The notes: a model not told the origin generated them from the letters alone. DNA of 64,000 nucleotides from Shinella zoogloeoides (GCF_022682305.1 NZ_CP093528.1:3903501-3967500); one strand, 5' to 3'. Positions 1 through 8,242 are shown, numbered from the stretch's first letter. Translations and numbers: made by a program.

Positions 1-84
1 CAGTATGCGCTGGAACTGCTGCGCGGCCAGAAGACCGACCCGGCCTTCCCGGCCAATCCGGAAAAGGCCGAGCTGAAGCAGTAA
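1..84 (+). CDS. ctpA: C-terminal end of a probable carboxyl-terminal processing protease (S41 family), partial
   Basis: Only the last 27 codons and the stop are present; the gene starts upstream of the window. The tail carries a YALELLRG segment, a proline-rich stretch and a final KAELKQ. From memory this resembles the C-termini of rhizobial CtpA periplasmic serine proteases, which usually sit directly upstream of the divergent polysaccharide deacetylase and rppH, as here. No catalytic residues are visible, so the name rests on synteny and the short tail. A hairpin terminator follows immediately. Confidence 0.5.
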   Translation, partial: QYALELLRGQKTDPAFPANPEKAELKQ

Positions 85-94
85 TCCGCCTTCA

Positions 95-124
95 CGAGGC
101 CCGTGACCGCACGGGCCTCGTTTT
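95..124 (+). terminator. Rho-independent terminator after the ctpA-like gene
   Basis: Perfect 10-bp stem (CGAGGCCCGT / ACGGGCCTCG) with a 6-nt loop, followed by TTTT, 10 nt after the upstream stop codon. Confidence 0.85.
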
Positions 125-154
125 CCCGCACCTTCCGGCCAGCGCGGACTGACC

Positions 155-1345
155 TTGGGCACAGATATTCACGCACCTCTCGGCCAGAACCGCAAGGCAA
201 GGCCAGGACCCGCGGGACCGTCCCGGTTCTCCCGCGGAACGATTGCGCTCACATTTGCGGCTATCGGCCTCCTCGGCTTTTCCGGCTGGACGGCGCTCGC
301 GCCGAGCGGATTGCGCACCGCCTCGCTTGCCATCCCCAGCGAAAAAGCCGCCACGGAGGCGAAACCCGACCAGAAGATCGCCGAGGCCGGCGACGGCGTG
401 CGTAGGGCCAAGGGGCTTTCCGGCGCCCGTGTCGAGGAAACGTTGACCGAGAATGGCAATGTGGTTCGCAAATATTCCCCCGGTGCCCGCGACGGCGCAG
501 GCCCGCTGATCATCGAGGCGAACCGCATCGGCCAGGATGCCCGCACTGCCGCCTTCCCGAACGAGGAGCTGCTGGAAGAAACGTCCGACGGCAAGATCCC
601 GGTTGTCGGTCTCGATGGCACGCGGCCGATGGATCAATACGCCCGACCGTGGTCCGGCGCGCGCGGCACGCGCATCGCCGTCGTCGTCGGCGGTCTCGGC
701 CTCAGCCAGACGGGCACGCAGCGGGCGATCCGCGAGCTGCCCGGCGAGGTGACGCTCGCCTTTGCCGCCAGCGGCAACAGCCTGCCGCGCTGGATGCAGG
801 AGGCGCGCCGCGACGGCCACGAGATCCTGCTGCAGATGCCGCTCGAACCTTTCGACTATCCGCAGAACGATCCCGGCCCCTTCACGCTGCGCACGAATAT
901 GAGCGAGGCGCAGAACCTTGCGGAACTGCACGGCGCCATGGCGAGGCTCACCAATTATACCGGCATCGTCAATTTCATGGGAGGCCGCTTCCTTTCCGAT
1001 GCCGACGCGCTAGAGCCGGTCATGCGCGACATCGCAAGTCGCGGCCTTCTCTTCCTCGATGACGGCAGCACGGCGCAGTCGCTCTCCGGCACCCTTGCCG
1101 GCGCGATCGAAGCGCCGCACGCCTTCGCCGACCTTCAGCTCGATGCCGATCTTTCCGAGGCGGCGGTGCTGAAGAAACTCGACGAGCTGGAACGCATCGC
1201 GCGGCGCAACGGCACGGCCATCGGCATCGCCTCGGCCTTCGACGAAAGTGTGGACGCCATCCGCAAATGGTGCGAGGAAGCGGAGACACGCGGCGTCGAG
1301 ATCGTCGGCGTCGCCTCGCTCGCAGGCGTTCCCGCCAGAAAATAG
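155..1345 (+). CDS. Divergent polysaccharide deacetylase family protein
   Basis: This 396-residue protein has a basic proline-rich N-terminus, one transmembrane segment at about residues 28-49, a linker rich in Ala, Glu and Lys, and a C-terminal domain from about residue 165 typical of the divergent polysaccharide deacetylase family (PF04748; conserved AVVVGGLGLSQTG near its start). The domain would face the periplasm. Substrate and activity are not established for this family, and canonical NodB metal ligands are not obvious. The start is TTG, the only reasonable upstream initiator; no ATG precedes the membrane segment. rppH follows 9 bp downstream, so the two are probably cotranscribed. Confidence 0.8.
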   Translation: MGTDIHAPLGQNRKARPGPAGPSRFSRGTIALTFAAIGLLGFSGWTALAPSGLRTASLAIPSEKAATEAKPDQKIAEAGDGVRRAKGLSGARVEETLTENGNVVRKYSPGARDGAGPLIIEANRIGQDARTAAFPNEELLEETSDGKIPVVGLDGTRPMDQYARPWSGARGTRIAVVVGGLGLSQTGTQRAIRELPGEVTLAFAASGNSLPRWMQEARRDGHEILLQMPLEPFDYPQNDPGPFTLRTNMSEAQNLAELHGAMARLTNYTGIVNFMGGRFLSDADALEPVMRDIASRGLLFLDDGSTAQSLSGTLAGAIEAPHAFADLQLDADLSEAAVLKKLDELERIARRNGTAIGIASAFDESVDAIRKWCEEAETRGVEIVGVASLAGVPARK

Positions 1346-1354
1346 GACATTTCG

Positions 1355-1882
1355 ATGGGCAAGGATAAGGACAAGGTGGTGCGGGCCGAGGATCTGCCCT
1401 ATCGCCCCTGCGTCGGCATCATGGTGCTGAACGCCGACAACAAGGTCTGGGCCGGCCGGCGCATTCCTGTCGGCAATTCGGAATATGACGGTTCGCCGCA
1501 GCTCTGGCAGATGCCGCAGGGCGGCATCGACAAGGGCGAGGACCCGCTGGAGGCCGCCTATCGCGAACTCTACGAGGAGACCGGCATGAGGACCGTGTCC
1601 CTCATCGCGGATGCCGGCCGCTGGATCGACTACGACCTGCCGGCCCATCTCCTCGGCATCGGTCTCAAGGGCAAGTATCGCGGCCAGACCCAGCGCTGGT
1701 TTGCCTTCCGCTTCGAAGGCGCGGAAAACGAGATCGCCATCAACCCGCCGCCGGGCGGCCACGACGCGGAATTCGACGCCTGGGAATGGAAGGCGATGCG
1801 CGACCTGCCGGACCTGATCGTGCCCTTCAAGCGCAAGGTCTACGAAGAAGTCGTCGCAGCCTTCGCGCATCTGGCGCCCTGA
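1355..1882 (+). CDS. rppH: RNA pyrophosphohydrolase (Nudix)
   Basis: The 175-residue product carries a complete Nudix box: Gly-Gly at the start of [13 protein letters not shown], then RELYEETG, with the catalytic glutamates in REXXEE. The family removes pyrophosphate from the 5' end of mRNA and so triggers RNase E decay. Older rhizobial annotations call it dinucleoside polyphosphate hydrolase or invasion protein IalA. Length and the N-terminal [13 protein letters not shown] segment match RppH. It lies 9 bp after the deacetylase gene and ends at a terminator shared with the convergent bfr gene. Confidence 0.92.
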   Translation: MGKDKDKVVRAEDLPYRPCVGIMVLNADNKVWAGRRIPVGNSEYDGSPQLWQMPQGGIDKGEDPLEAAYRELYEETGMRTVSLIADAGRWIDYDLPAHLLGIGLKGKYRGQTQRWFAFRFEGAENEIAINPPPGGHDAEFDAWEWKAMRDLPDLIVPFKRKVYEEVVAAFAHLAP

Positions 1883-1891
1883 AACAAAAAA

Positions 1892-1912
1892 CCCCGGCAG
1901 AGCCGGGGTTCT
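1892..1912. terminator. Bidirectional terminator between rppH and bfr
   Basis: Stem CCCCGGC / GCCGGGG with a 3-nt loop. It has a short T-rich tail on the plus strand and a six-T run on the minus strand, so it can end both convergent transcripts. Confidence 0.85.
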
Positions 1913-1934
1913 TCGTATCTGCGGAAGCCGAAAC

Positions 1935-2420
1935 TTATTCGGCTTCGTTGGCCGGGGCCGCGTTGAGCTGGCCGTATTTCGATTCGCCGATCGTGCCGAG
2001 CAGTTCGAGCTGGGTTTCGAGGAAGTCGATATGGCCTTCCTCGTCGATCAGCAGCTCCTCGAAGAGCTTCATGCTGACATAGTCACCGGCTTGGTAACAG
2101 ATGTCGCGCGACTTCTTGTAGGCCGCGCGGGCGTCGTATTCGCCGGCAAGGTCCGCTTCCAGCACTTCCTTGACGTTCTGGCCGATGCGCATGGGTGCGA
2201 CGGTCTGAAGGTTCGGGTGGCCTTCGAGGAAGATGATGCGGGCGACGAGCTTGTCGGCGTGCTGCATCTCTTCGATGGACTCGGCGCGCTCCTTCTTGGC
2301 GAGAAGCGTGTAACCCCAGTCTTCGAGAAGGCGGTAGTGGAGCCAGTACTGGTTGACAGCACCCAGCTCGAGATAGAGCGCTTCGTTAAGCTGCTCGATG
2401 ACTTTTTTGTCGCCTTTCAA
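1935..2420 (-). CDS. bfr: Bacterioferritin
   Basis: Ferritin-like iron storage protein of 161 residues that oxidises Fe(II) at a di-iron centre and stores it in a 24-mer with haem between subunits. From a TTG start the ligands fall at the canonical positions: E18, E51, H54, E94, E127 and H130 for the ferroxidase site and M52 for haem. The TTG has a good AGGAG eight bases upstream. The in-frame ATG at 2444 would shift this numbering by eight, lacks a ribosome site and lies inside bfd. The gene overlaps the 3' end of bfd by 35 bp, so translation is probably coupled. Confidence 0.93.
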   Translation of the reverse strand: MKGDKKVIEQLNEALYLELGAVNQYWLHYRLLEDWGYTLLAKKERAESIEEMQHADKLVARIIFLEGHPNLQTVAPMRIGQNVKEVLEADLAGEYDARAAYKKSRDICYQAGDYVSMKLFEELLIDEEGHIDFLETQLELLGTIGESKYGQLNAAPANEAE

Positions 2421-2697
2421 GGTCCGCTCTCCTGTTTTCTTCATGGAATTGTTTGAGGCGGGTCATGAAATCAAATATCTCGGCATCCGTCGAGTCACGA
2501 CGGGCGTGATACTGCTCTGTAGTGCGGATGATGATGTCGACGACGTTGGGGAAACAGCCGCAGCAACGGCCGCGCTTCTGCATCGCGTGGTAGACCTTTG
2601 CAGGCACGATAAGCTGCCAACAGTCCTCGTCGAGGAGGCTGTTCACCACATCGACGATTTCCTTTTCGGTGATGAAATTGCAGCTGCACACCAGCAT
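2386..2697 (-). CDS. bfd: Bacterioferritin-associated ferredoxin (BFD-like [2Fe-2S] protein)
   Basis: This 103-residue protein begins [14 protein letters not shown] and has a second cysteine cluster, GRCCGCF. C4 and C6 with C45 (or C46) and C48 fit the BFD-like [2Fe-2S] fold (Fer2_BFD). Bfd gives electrons to bacterioferritin to release stored iron; the adjacent bfr supports this. The protein is longer than enterobacterial Bfd (about 64 residues). The extra charged C-terminal tail ([19 protein letters not shown]) contains the bfr ribosome site and overlaps bfr, so the tail may exist mainly for coupling. The ribosome site for bfd itself is weak. An iron control element lies about 100 bp upstream. 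Confidence 0.87.
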   Translation of the reverse strand: MLVCSCNFITEKEIVDVVNSLLDEDCWQLIVPAKVYHAMQKRGRCCGCFPNVVDIIIRTTEQYHARRDSTDAEIFDFMTRLKQFHEENRRADLERRQKSHRAA

Positions 2698-2737
2698 TTC
2701 GTCTTGCCCGTCATACGCAAAGCACTGAGTTTCCGGG

Positions 2738-2766
2738 ATTAAGCAAAAGACGACCTTCGTTGTCAA
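2738..2766 (-). promoter_or_regulatory. Candidate sigma-70-type promoter for bfd-bfr
   Basis: On the minus strand TTGACA (2766-2761) and CTTAAT (2743-2738) are separated by 17 nt, about 40 bp upstream of the bfd start. A second, weaker pair, TTCAAG (2821-2816) and TATATG (2798-2793), also has a 17-nt spacer, which is exactly the iron control element. Which one is used cannot be decided from sequence. Confidence 0.45.
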
Positions 2767-2798
2767 GAATGAACAGGTCAGCCTCATTGACTCATATA

Positions 2799-2815
2799 TT
2801 TAGAGTCGTTCTAAT
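2799..2815. promoter_or_regulatory. Iron control element (ICE box), candidate Irr operator
   Basis: TTTAGAGTCGTTCTAAT is a 17-nt near-palindrome matching the rhizobial ICE motif (TTTAGAA, three bases, TTCTAAA) at all but two arm positions. Irr, the haem-dependent Fur-family regulator of Rhizobiales, binds such sites and represses iron storage genes when iron is scarce. The location upstream of bfd-bfr fits. The match was made by eye. Confidence 0.75.
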
Positions 2816-3086
2816 CTTGAATAAATCCGTCGCCTTTTCATGGGGTTACAGTTCGATAACACTTGCAACTCTGTGAGCCGGGTGCGGCAAACTGACCGAT
2901 CACGATTTATTAAAAAACTTTGGACGACGCCCGATCCGCCACGCCTGCCTTGTGGGCGCGACGGGCGTCAAAAGATCGAATCGTGAGGCACCCGGGCCGG
3001 ACCACGCGCGCAGCGCAGGCGCGACATGCAAATTCGACCCTCGAAAAACCCTGGAAATCGTCTATATGACGGGCAAAGGAGACCCT
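2816..3086. other. Rest of the intergenic region between bfd-bfr and the metallopeptidase gene
   Basis: With the promoter and ICE box above, this makes a 389-bp gene-free stretch. It has an AT-rich patch near 2810-2840 and around 2905-2925, then GC-rich sequence. I see no convincing RNA gene, no clear terminator and only weak -10-like sequence (TATATG at 3063-3068), which is too close to the downstream start to be its promoter. Confidence 0.4.
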
Positions 3087-3521
3087 ATGGCCCGCATCGA
3101 CCAGACCGAGGATTGGCAGACACGCCACGCCCCGACCATCAGCACCTTCGAATCCCTGGCGCTGGAGTCCTATGGCCACCTGCCGGAGGAGTTCCGCGCG
3201 CTGACGGGCAACCTCATCATCGAGATCGCAGAGTTCCCGAGCGACGATGTCTTCGAGGACATGGCGCTGGAAACGCCGTTCGACCTGCTCGGCCTTTTCG
3301 AGGGCCGCGGCATCAGCGAGCGCTTCACCGTCGAGACCGGCGAGATGCCGAACCGCATCACCCTCTACCGCCGCCCCATTCTCGACTACTGGGCGGAGAA
3401 CGAGGAAACCCTCGGCGACATCATCACCCACGTCCTCATCCACGAGATCGGCCACCATTTCGGCCTGTCGGACGACGACATGGAGCGCATCGAGGCGAGC
3501 GCGGAGATCGCGGCGGGCTGA
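3087..3521 (+). CDS. Small zinc metallopeptidase family protein (DUF1025 / zincin-1 type)
   Basis: The 144-residue product carries HEIGHHFGLSDDDMERIE at residues 119-136. It combines the HExxH zinc motif with a downstream Asp/Glu-rich stretch characteristic of the minimal metallopeptidase family PF06262 found in many bacteria and plants, whose substrate is unknown. No signal peptide is visible, so it should be cytosolic. The start is ATG with AAGGAG five bases upstream. An upstream in-frame reading exists but lacks a ribosome site. The gene stands alone and meets the DUF1737 gene tail to tail. Confidence 0.85.
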   Translation: MARIDQTEDWQTRHAPTISTFESLALESYGHLPEEFRALTGNLIIEIAEFPSDDVFEDMALETPFDLLGLFEGRGISERFTVETGEMPNRITLYRRPILDYWAENEETLGDIITHVLIHEIGHHFGLSDDDMERIEASAEIAAG

Positions 3522-3542
3522 CCCGCCGCGCCCTTGTCGGTC

Positions 3543-3749
3543 TTATTGCTCCGACAGCTTGATATCCGGCGTGTATTCCTTGCCCGGAACGTCCTTCACC
3601 ACTGCCTGGCCGCACTGCATGATCTTCGCCTCGGCATTGTAGGCATAGCTCGGCGAGCCGTGCAGCTCCCAGCCCTTGTTCAGCGCCAGCGTGACCTTGT
3701 GGCAGAACGAGGCGTCGTCGGGGGCGGTGAGGAAGCGGTAGACTTTCAT
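3543..3749 (-). CDS. DUF1737 domain-containing protein
   Basis: This 68-residue protein starts MKVYRFLTAPDDASFCHKV and continues with NKGWELHGSPSYAYN, the signature of DUF1737 (PF08410), a small domain of unknown function. Its ATG overlaps the stop codon of the upstream lyase gene by 4 bp, so the two are translationally coupled. No membrane segment or signal peptide is visible. The function is unknown; coupling suggests it works with, or is regulated like, the CitE-type lyase. Confidence 0.85.
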   Translation of the reverse strand: MKVYRFLTAPDDASFCHKVTLALNKGWELHGSPSYAYNAEAKIMQCGQAVVKDVPGKEYTPDIKLSEQ

Positions 3750-4657
3750 GCGTTCTTCTTTCTCTCGTTGATCAGGTCGACCCGGGCGATAACCCGCCGG
3801 GCCTGGTCGGCATGGAGTTTTTCGACCATGCGGCCGGCGATGCTGACGACCGCCTTGCCGGCATTCTCGGGCGCAGCGAAGGCGGCGACGATAGCAAGCG
3901 CCTCGGCAGCCTCGGCCTCGCTCACGCCGTAGGCCGCGTTGGCCGGCGCGATCTGCGCCGGATGGATCAGCATCTTGCCGTCGAAACCCATCTGCCGGCC
4001 CTGCCGGCACTCCGCCGCAAATCCATCCGCATCGGCAAAATCATTGAAGACGGCGTCGATCACGTCCAGCCCCGAAGCCCGCGCCGCGATCACCACCTGC
4101 AGGAGCAACGGCATGAGGAAGGGGCGGCCCGAAATATCGGCGATGCCGGTTTCCGCGCGCAGGTCGTTGAGACCGATAACGAGGCAATCGAGGCGTCCGC
4201 CCAGGGTGCGGCCCACCTCGGCGATGGCCGAAAGGTTGAGGAGACCGGCCGCCGTCTCGATCATCGCCCAAAGGCGCGGCCCGTCGTCGGCGCCGGCCTC
4301 GGAGAACCAGTCGGCGACGGTGAGCACGTCCTGCGGCTCGCACACCTTCGGCAGCAGAACCGCATCCGGCATGCAGGCCAGCGCCGTCTCGAGGTCGAGC
4401 ACACCGTCAGGCCCGTCGAGCGGGTTGATGCGGATGATGTGCTCACGGCCCGCCGAACGGTCGAGCGACTCGAAATGCCGGGCCAGTGCTTCGCGCGCCT
4501 CACCCTTCTTCTCCGGAAGGACGGAGTCCTCAAGGTCGAAGATGATCGCATCGCAATCGAGCGTCGCGGACTTGGCGAGCGCCCGGGCATTGACGGCGGG
4601 AACGGTGAGTACCGAGCGGCGAAGGTGGAGCGGATGATGGCGGGGCGTTCTGTTCAT
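3746..4657 (-). CDS. CoA ester lyase, HpcH/HpaI aldolase / CitE family
   Basis: The 303-residue TIM-barrel protein shows CitE-family features: LRRSVLTVPA at the N-terminus, IIFDLEDSV, RINPLDG, the metal-binding glutamate in MIETAAGLLN, and the C-terminal GFDGKMLIHPAQI motif. Relatives cleave malyl-CoA, methylmalyl-CoA or citramalyl-CoA, or act as malyl-CoA thioesterases. No citrate lyase alpha or gamma subunits are nearby, so it is not a citrate lyase subunit. The exact substrate cannot be assigned. The start is the ATG preceded by AAAGGCGGG; a longer in-frame reading is possible but lacks support. It is coupled to the DUF1737 gene. Confidence 0.83.
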   Translation of the reverse strand: MNRTPRHHPLHLRRSVLTVPAVNARALAKSATLDCDAIIFDLEDSVLPEKKGEAREALARHFESLDRSAGREHIIRINPLDGPDGVLDLETALACMPDAVLLPKVCEPQDVLTVADWFSEAGADDGPRLWAMIETAAGLLNLSAIAEVGRTLGGRLDCLVIGLNDLRAETGIADISGRPFLMPLLLQVVIAARASGLDVIDAVFNDFADADGFAAECRQGRQMGFDGKMLIHPAQIAPANAAYGVSEAEAAEALAIVAAFAAPENAGKAVVSIAGRMVEKLHADQARRVIARVDLINERKKNA

Positions 4658-4765
4658 CCCGCCTTTGTGCCGCGCTTTGCCGCAGGCCGCAAGCGCTACC
4701 AAATTCGGCCTTGCAATGAACAAGATCGCCCCCCACATTGCTTGTCAGAGAAAGGGCAAATCAAA

Positions 4766-5014
4766 ATGCAGCGCATCCGCTCCATCGTCTTCACCGTCCT
4801 CAGCCTGATGATCGCCGGCGCGACCTTCGTGTTCGCCGCCTCCGTGGGCCTTGCCATCGCCGGCATCGTCGCCGTGCTGATGCTCGGCTCCATGCTTGCC
4901 GCCAAGCTCCAGCCCGCTCCGGTACGCGCGACCGCCCGTACCGACCGCAGGGCGCCCGGCCAGCGCGAGCCGCGCATCTGGAACGACGGCCGCGGCACGA
5001 TCATCGACCTCTGA
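4766..5014 (+). CDS. Small membrane protein of unknown function
   Basis: An 82-residue reading frame with an AAAGGG ribosome site. Residues 5-46 are almost entirely hydrophobic, enough for a short two-helix hairpin or one long helix. The hydrophilic tail is Arg-rich and ends RIWNDGRGTIIDL. Codon use matches the neighbours and a terminator follows, so it is probably a real gene. I do not recognise a family. It is divergent from the lyase gene and separate from leuD. Confidence 0.6.
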   Translation: MQRIRSIVFTVLSLMIAGATFVFAASVGLAIAGIVAVLMLGSMLAAKLQPAPVRATARTDRRAPGQREPRIWNDGRGTIIDL

Positions 5015-5042
5015 CGTCGATTCCCTCCCGGCGGAGGGACGA

Positions 5043-5069
5043 CCGGGCGTATTCTCGCGCCCGGCTTTT
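5043..5069 (+). terminator. Terminator after the small membrane protein gene
   Basis: Stem CCGGGCG / CGCCCGG with an 8-nt loop, followed by CTTTT, 28 nt after the stop codon. Confidence 0.75.
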
Positions 5070-5171
5070 GCGCTTGCAGCCCGGCTTTCCCGAAGATTCT
5101 CCTTCAAATCCCGGGAAAACTGATCTAAACGCTTGGCTCAACCGACATCACCGCATTTCGAGGGTTTTCGC

Positions 5172-5777
5172 ATGGACAAGTTCGTCAAGCTGACCGGCGT
5201 CGCCGCGCCGCTTCCCGTCGTCAATATCGACACGGACATGATCATTCCGAAGGATTACCTCAAGACGATCAAGCGCACCGGCCTCGGCAAGGGCCTCTTC
5301 GCCGAAGCGCGCTACAACGAGGACGGCAGCGTCAACGAGAGCTTCGTGCTGAACAAGTCGGCCTACCAGAACGCTACGATCCTCGTCGCCGGCGACAATT
5401 TCGGCTGCGGCTCCTCGCGCGAGCATGCGCCTTGGGCGCTGCTCGACTTCGGCATCCGCTGCGTCATCTCCACGAGCTTTGCCGACATCTTCTACAACAA
5501 CTGTTTCAAGAACGGCATCCTGCCGATCGTCGTCAGCCAGGAAGACCTGGACAAGCTGATGGACGACGCCAGCCGCGGCTCCAACGCCATCCTGACGGTC
5601 GACCTGGAAGCCCAGGAAATCACCGGCCCGGACGGCGGCCGCATCGGCTTCGAGATCGACGCCTTCCGCCGCCACTGCCTGCTGAACGGCCTCGACGATA
5701 TCGGCCTGACGCTGGAAAAGGCGACGTCCATCGACACGTTCGAGAAGCAGGCCGCCACCTCGCGCCCCTGGGCCTGA
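5172..5777 (+). CDS. leuD: 3-isopropylmalate dehydratase small subunit
   Basis: The product (201 residues) is the swivel-domain subunit of isopropylmalate isomerase, which converts 2- to 3-isopropylmalate in leucine synthesis together with LeuC, not in this window. [12 protein letters not shown] near the N-terminus and [17 protein letters not shown] at 74-90 are family signatures. The length is normal. It starts at the ATG 10 bp after a T-rich patch with only a weak ribosome site. A RidA-family gene follows after 4 bp and leuB after another 97 bp, so leucine genes are loosely grouped. Confidence 0.95.
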   Translation: MDKFVKLTGVAAPLPVVNIDTDMIIPKDYLKTIKRTGLGKGLFAEARYNEDGSVNESFVLNKSAYQNATILVAGDNFGCGSSREHAPWALLDFGIRCVISTSFADIFYNNCFKNGILPIVVSQEDLDKLMDDASRGSNAILTVDLEAQEITGPDGGRIGFEIDAFRRHCLLNGLDDIGLTLEKATSIDTFEKQAATSRPWA

Positions 5778-5781
5778 TCCG

Positions 5782-6162
5782 ATGCGCCGGCTGATTTCAT
5801 CCGGCTCCCCATTCGAAGCGACGGCGGGCTATTCGCGCGCCGTCGTAGAGGGCGACTGGTGCTTCGTTTCCGGCACGACCGGCTACGACTACGCCACCAT
5901 GACCATGCCCGAAGGCGTCGAGCACCAGACGCGCAACTGCCTTGCCACCATCGGCAAGGCCCTTGAGGACGCCGGCTTTTCTTTCGCCGACGTGGTCCGC
6001 TGCCACTACTATGTGACCGAAGCGGCCTTCGCCGACCGCGTCTTCCCGATCCTCGGCGAGACCTTCGGCTCGATCCGCCCCGCCGCCACGATGATCGTCT
6101 GCGATCTGATCCGACCGGAGATGCTGATCGAGATCGAGGTCACGGCATTGCGCCGAAGCTGA
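5782..6162 (+). CDS. RidA family protein (reactive intermediate/imine deaminase type)
   Basis: The 126-residue product has the RidA (YjgF/YER057c/UK114) fold pattern: GDWCFVSGTTGYD, a central YYVTE and RPAATMIVCDLI with the conserved arginine at R99, the residue that binds the 2-imino acid carboxylate in RidA enzymes. RidA clears reactive enamines made by PLP dehydratases. This copy is the divergent RidA-like type, and deaminase activity is probable but not certain. It sits 4 bp after leuD, so is cotranscribed with it. Confidence 0.85.
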   Translation: MRRLISSGSPFEATAGYSRAVVEGDWCFVSGTTGYDYATMTMPEGVEHQTRNCLATIGKALEDAGFSFADVVRCHYYVTEAAFADRVFPILGETFGSIRPAATMIVCDLIRPEMLIEIEVTALRRS

Positions 6163-6259
6163 CTTCCGCGCGCAAAATTCTTTCCTTTCGACGATTTTCC
6201 TTGAACGGAAGTTGCGCTAAGAAGCGCGCGACCCTTTCCGTGAGACCAAGGAAAATCCC

Positions 6260-7369
6260 ATGACAGCGCGTACCCTCCTCCTTCTGCCCGGCGACGGCAT
6301 CGGCCCGGAAGCCATGGCGGAAGTCCGCAAGATCATCGCCTACATGAACGCCGAACTCGGCGCCGGCTTCTCGACCGACGAAGGCCTCGTCGGCGGCTCG
6401 GCCTATGACGCCCATGGCGCGGCGATCTCGGAAAGCGACATGGAGAAGGCGCTTGCCGCCGACGCCGTGCTCTTCGGCGCCGTCGGCGGCCCGAAGTGGG
6501 ATGCCGTTCCTTACGAGGTGCGCCCCGAAGCCGGCCTGCTGCGCCTGCGCAAGGACCTGAAGCTCTTCGCCAACCTGCGCCCGGCCATCTGCTATCCGGC
6601 GCTTGCCAATGCCTCCTCGCTGAAGCCGGAGCTGGTCGAGGGCCTAGACATCCTCATCGTGCGCGAGCTGACGGGCGGCGTCTATTTTGGCGAGCCGAAG
6701 GAGATCATCGACCTCGGCAACGGCCAGAAGCGCGGCATCGACACGCAGGTCTACGACACCTACGAGATCGAGCGCATCGCCGGCGTCGCCTTCGAGCTGG
6801 CCCGCACGCGCGGCAACCGCGTCTGCTCCATGGAGAAGCGCAACGTCATGAAGTCCGGTGTCCTGTGGAACCAGGTCGTGACGGAAACCCACAAGCGCAG
6901 CTATTCCGACGTCCAGCTCGAACATATGCTGGCGGATGCCGGCGGCATGCAGCTCGTGCGTGCTCCCAAGCAGTTCGACGTCATCGTGACGGACAACCTT
7001 TTCGGCGACATGCTTTCCGACGTCGCCGCCATGCTGACCGGCTCGCTCGGCATGCTGCCGTCCGCCTCGCTCGGCGCGCCGGATGCCAAGGGCCAGCGCA
7101 AGGCGCTCTACGAGCCGGTGCACGGTTCGGCCCCGGACATTGCCGGCAAGGGCATTGCCAACCCGATCGCCATGATCGCCTCCTTCGCCATGTGCCTGCG
7201 CTACTCGTTCAACATGGTGAAAGAAGCCGACAACCTGGAAAAGGCGATCGCCAATGTCCTCGACAGCGGCATCCGCACCGGCGACATCATGTCGGAAGGC
7301 AGCCGCAAGGTCGGCACCGCCGAGATGGGCGACGCCATCCTCGCGGCATTCAAGACGCTCTCGGCCTGA
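6260..7369 (+). CDS. leuB: 3-isopropylmalate dehydrogenase
   Basis: NAD-dependent oxidative decarboxylase of leucine synthesis (369 residues, usual length). Visible landmarks are [15 protein letters not shown] at the N-terminus, the substrate-binding [12 protein letters not shown] at 135-146, [20 protein letters not shown] for metal and cofactor binding, and [13 protein letters not shown]. The tartrate-dehydrogenase relatives lack this combination. The ATG has AAGGA upstream. A strong terminator follows. No leucine-rich leader peptide precedes it. Confidence 0.96.
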   Translation: MTARTLLLLPGDGIGPEAMAEVRKIIAYMNAELGAGFSTDEGLVGGSAYDAHGAAISESDMEKALAADAVLFGAVGGPKWDAVPYEVRPEAGLLRLRKDLKLFANLRPAICYPALANASSLKPELVEGLDILIVRELTGGVYFGEPKEIIDLGNGQKRGIDTQVYDTYEIERIAGVAFELARTRGNRVCSMEKRNVMKSGVLWNQVVTETHKRSYSDVQLEHMLADAGGMQLVRAPKQFDVIVTDNLFGDMLSDVAAMLTGSLGMLPSASLGAPDAKGQRKALYEPVHGSAPDIAGKGIANPIAMIASFAMCLRYSFNMVKEADNLEKAIANVLDSGIRTGDIMSEGSRKVGTAEMGDAILAAFKTLSA

Positions 7370-7386
7370 GCCGATCCCGTTACTGA

Positions 7387-7422
7387 AAAGGCTCCCGGCG
7401 CGACCGCTCCGGGAGCCTTTTT
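7387..7422 (+). terminator. Terminator after leuB
   Basis: Stem AAAGGCTCCCGG / CCGGGAGCCTTT (12 bp) with a 10-nt loop and a T run. Confidence 0.9.
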
Positions 7423-7490
7423 CGTTTCCCGCCCTTGAAAAACCGCCCGCCGCCAGCACATGGAGGCAACGCCGCCGTCAAGGGATACCC

Positions 7491-8186
7491 ATGAACCGAT
7501 CGTTCGCGACCTCCTCGCTCTGGATCCTCGCCGCCACCGTCGTGCTCGTCGCGGCCCTCGTCCCCCTCGATCCGATGCTGTCCCGGCGCGCCCAGGACCT
7601 TCCCGCCGCCGTCGTGGCGTTCAACGGGCGCATCACCGACTTCGGCACATTCCGCTGGATGCTTTACGGCTCCGGCCTCACCGCCGTCCTCGCCTATGGA
7701 CTTGCCCGGGCGAGCAGCCGCGAAACGGTGGCGGGAAAGGCGCAAGCCGCCGGACGACTGGCGCTCTATTTCTTCCTGACCATCGGTGCGACGAGCGTCC
7801 TCGTCCACCTCCTCAAGCTGGTCATCGGCCGCGCCCGCCCGGCGCTGTTTGGCGAACACGGCGCCTATAGCCTGACGCCGTTCGCCTATGACGATCTCTA
7901 TTCCAGCTTTCCTTCCGGCCATTCGGCGGCCGTCGGCGCCTTCTTCGGCGCCTTCGCCATGCTCGCGCCACGCCTGCGCCCGCTCTTCCTCATGGGCGCG
8001 CTGGCGATCGGCGTCTCGCGCGTCATCCTCGGCGCGCATTATCCGAGCGATGTCGCCGCCGGGCTGCTGCTCGGCCTGTGGACGGCCATTGCCGTTGCCT
8101 ACATCTTCGCCCGCAGGCAATGGCTCTTCCGTCTCGACGAACGCGGCTGGCCACTGCCGAAATCGTTCGGCGCGAAATCCCAATGA
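7491..8186 (+). CDS. PAP2-family membrane phosphatase
   Basis: This 231-residue integral membrane protein has about six predicted helices and the three PAP2 motifs: KLVIGRARP (109-117), PSGH (141-144) and SRVILGAHYPSD (176-187). The histidines in motifs two and three are catalytic. Relatives dephosphorylate phosphatidic acid, undecaprenyl pyrophosphate or lipid A, with the active site facing the periplasm. Which lipid is the substrate cannot be told. It is not close to the LpxE/LpxF tyrosine-phosphatase-like types. The ATG has GGGAT upstream and the gene ends at a hairpin shared with the convergent symporter. Confidence 0.85.
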   Translation: MNRSFATSSLWILAATVVLVAALVPLDPMLSRRAQDLPAAVVAFNGRITDFGTFRWMLYGSGLTAVLAYGLARASSRETVAGKAQAAGRLALYFFLTIGATSVLVHLLKLVIGRARPALFGEHGAYSLTPFAYDDLYSSFPSGHSAAVGAFFGAFAMLAPRLRPLFLMGALAIGVSRVILGAHYPSDVAAGLLLGLWTAIAVAYIFARRQWLFRLDERGWPLPKSFGAKSQ

Positions 8187-8188
8187 AA

Positions 8189-8216
8189 AGCCGGCCCGTG
8201 TCGCCACGGGCCGGCT
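8189..8216 (-). terminator. Terminator between the PAP2 and MFS genes, mainly minus-strand
   Basis: Perfect 12-bp stem AGCCGGCCCGTG / CACGGGCCGGCT with a 4-nt loop. Only the minus-strand side has a TTTT tail; on the plus strand it overlaps the end of the PAP2 message. Confidence 0.8.
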
Positions 8217-8242
8217 CGCCATGAAAGATCGGAAGGGGGTGA

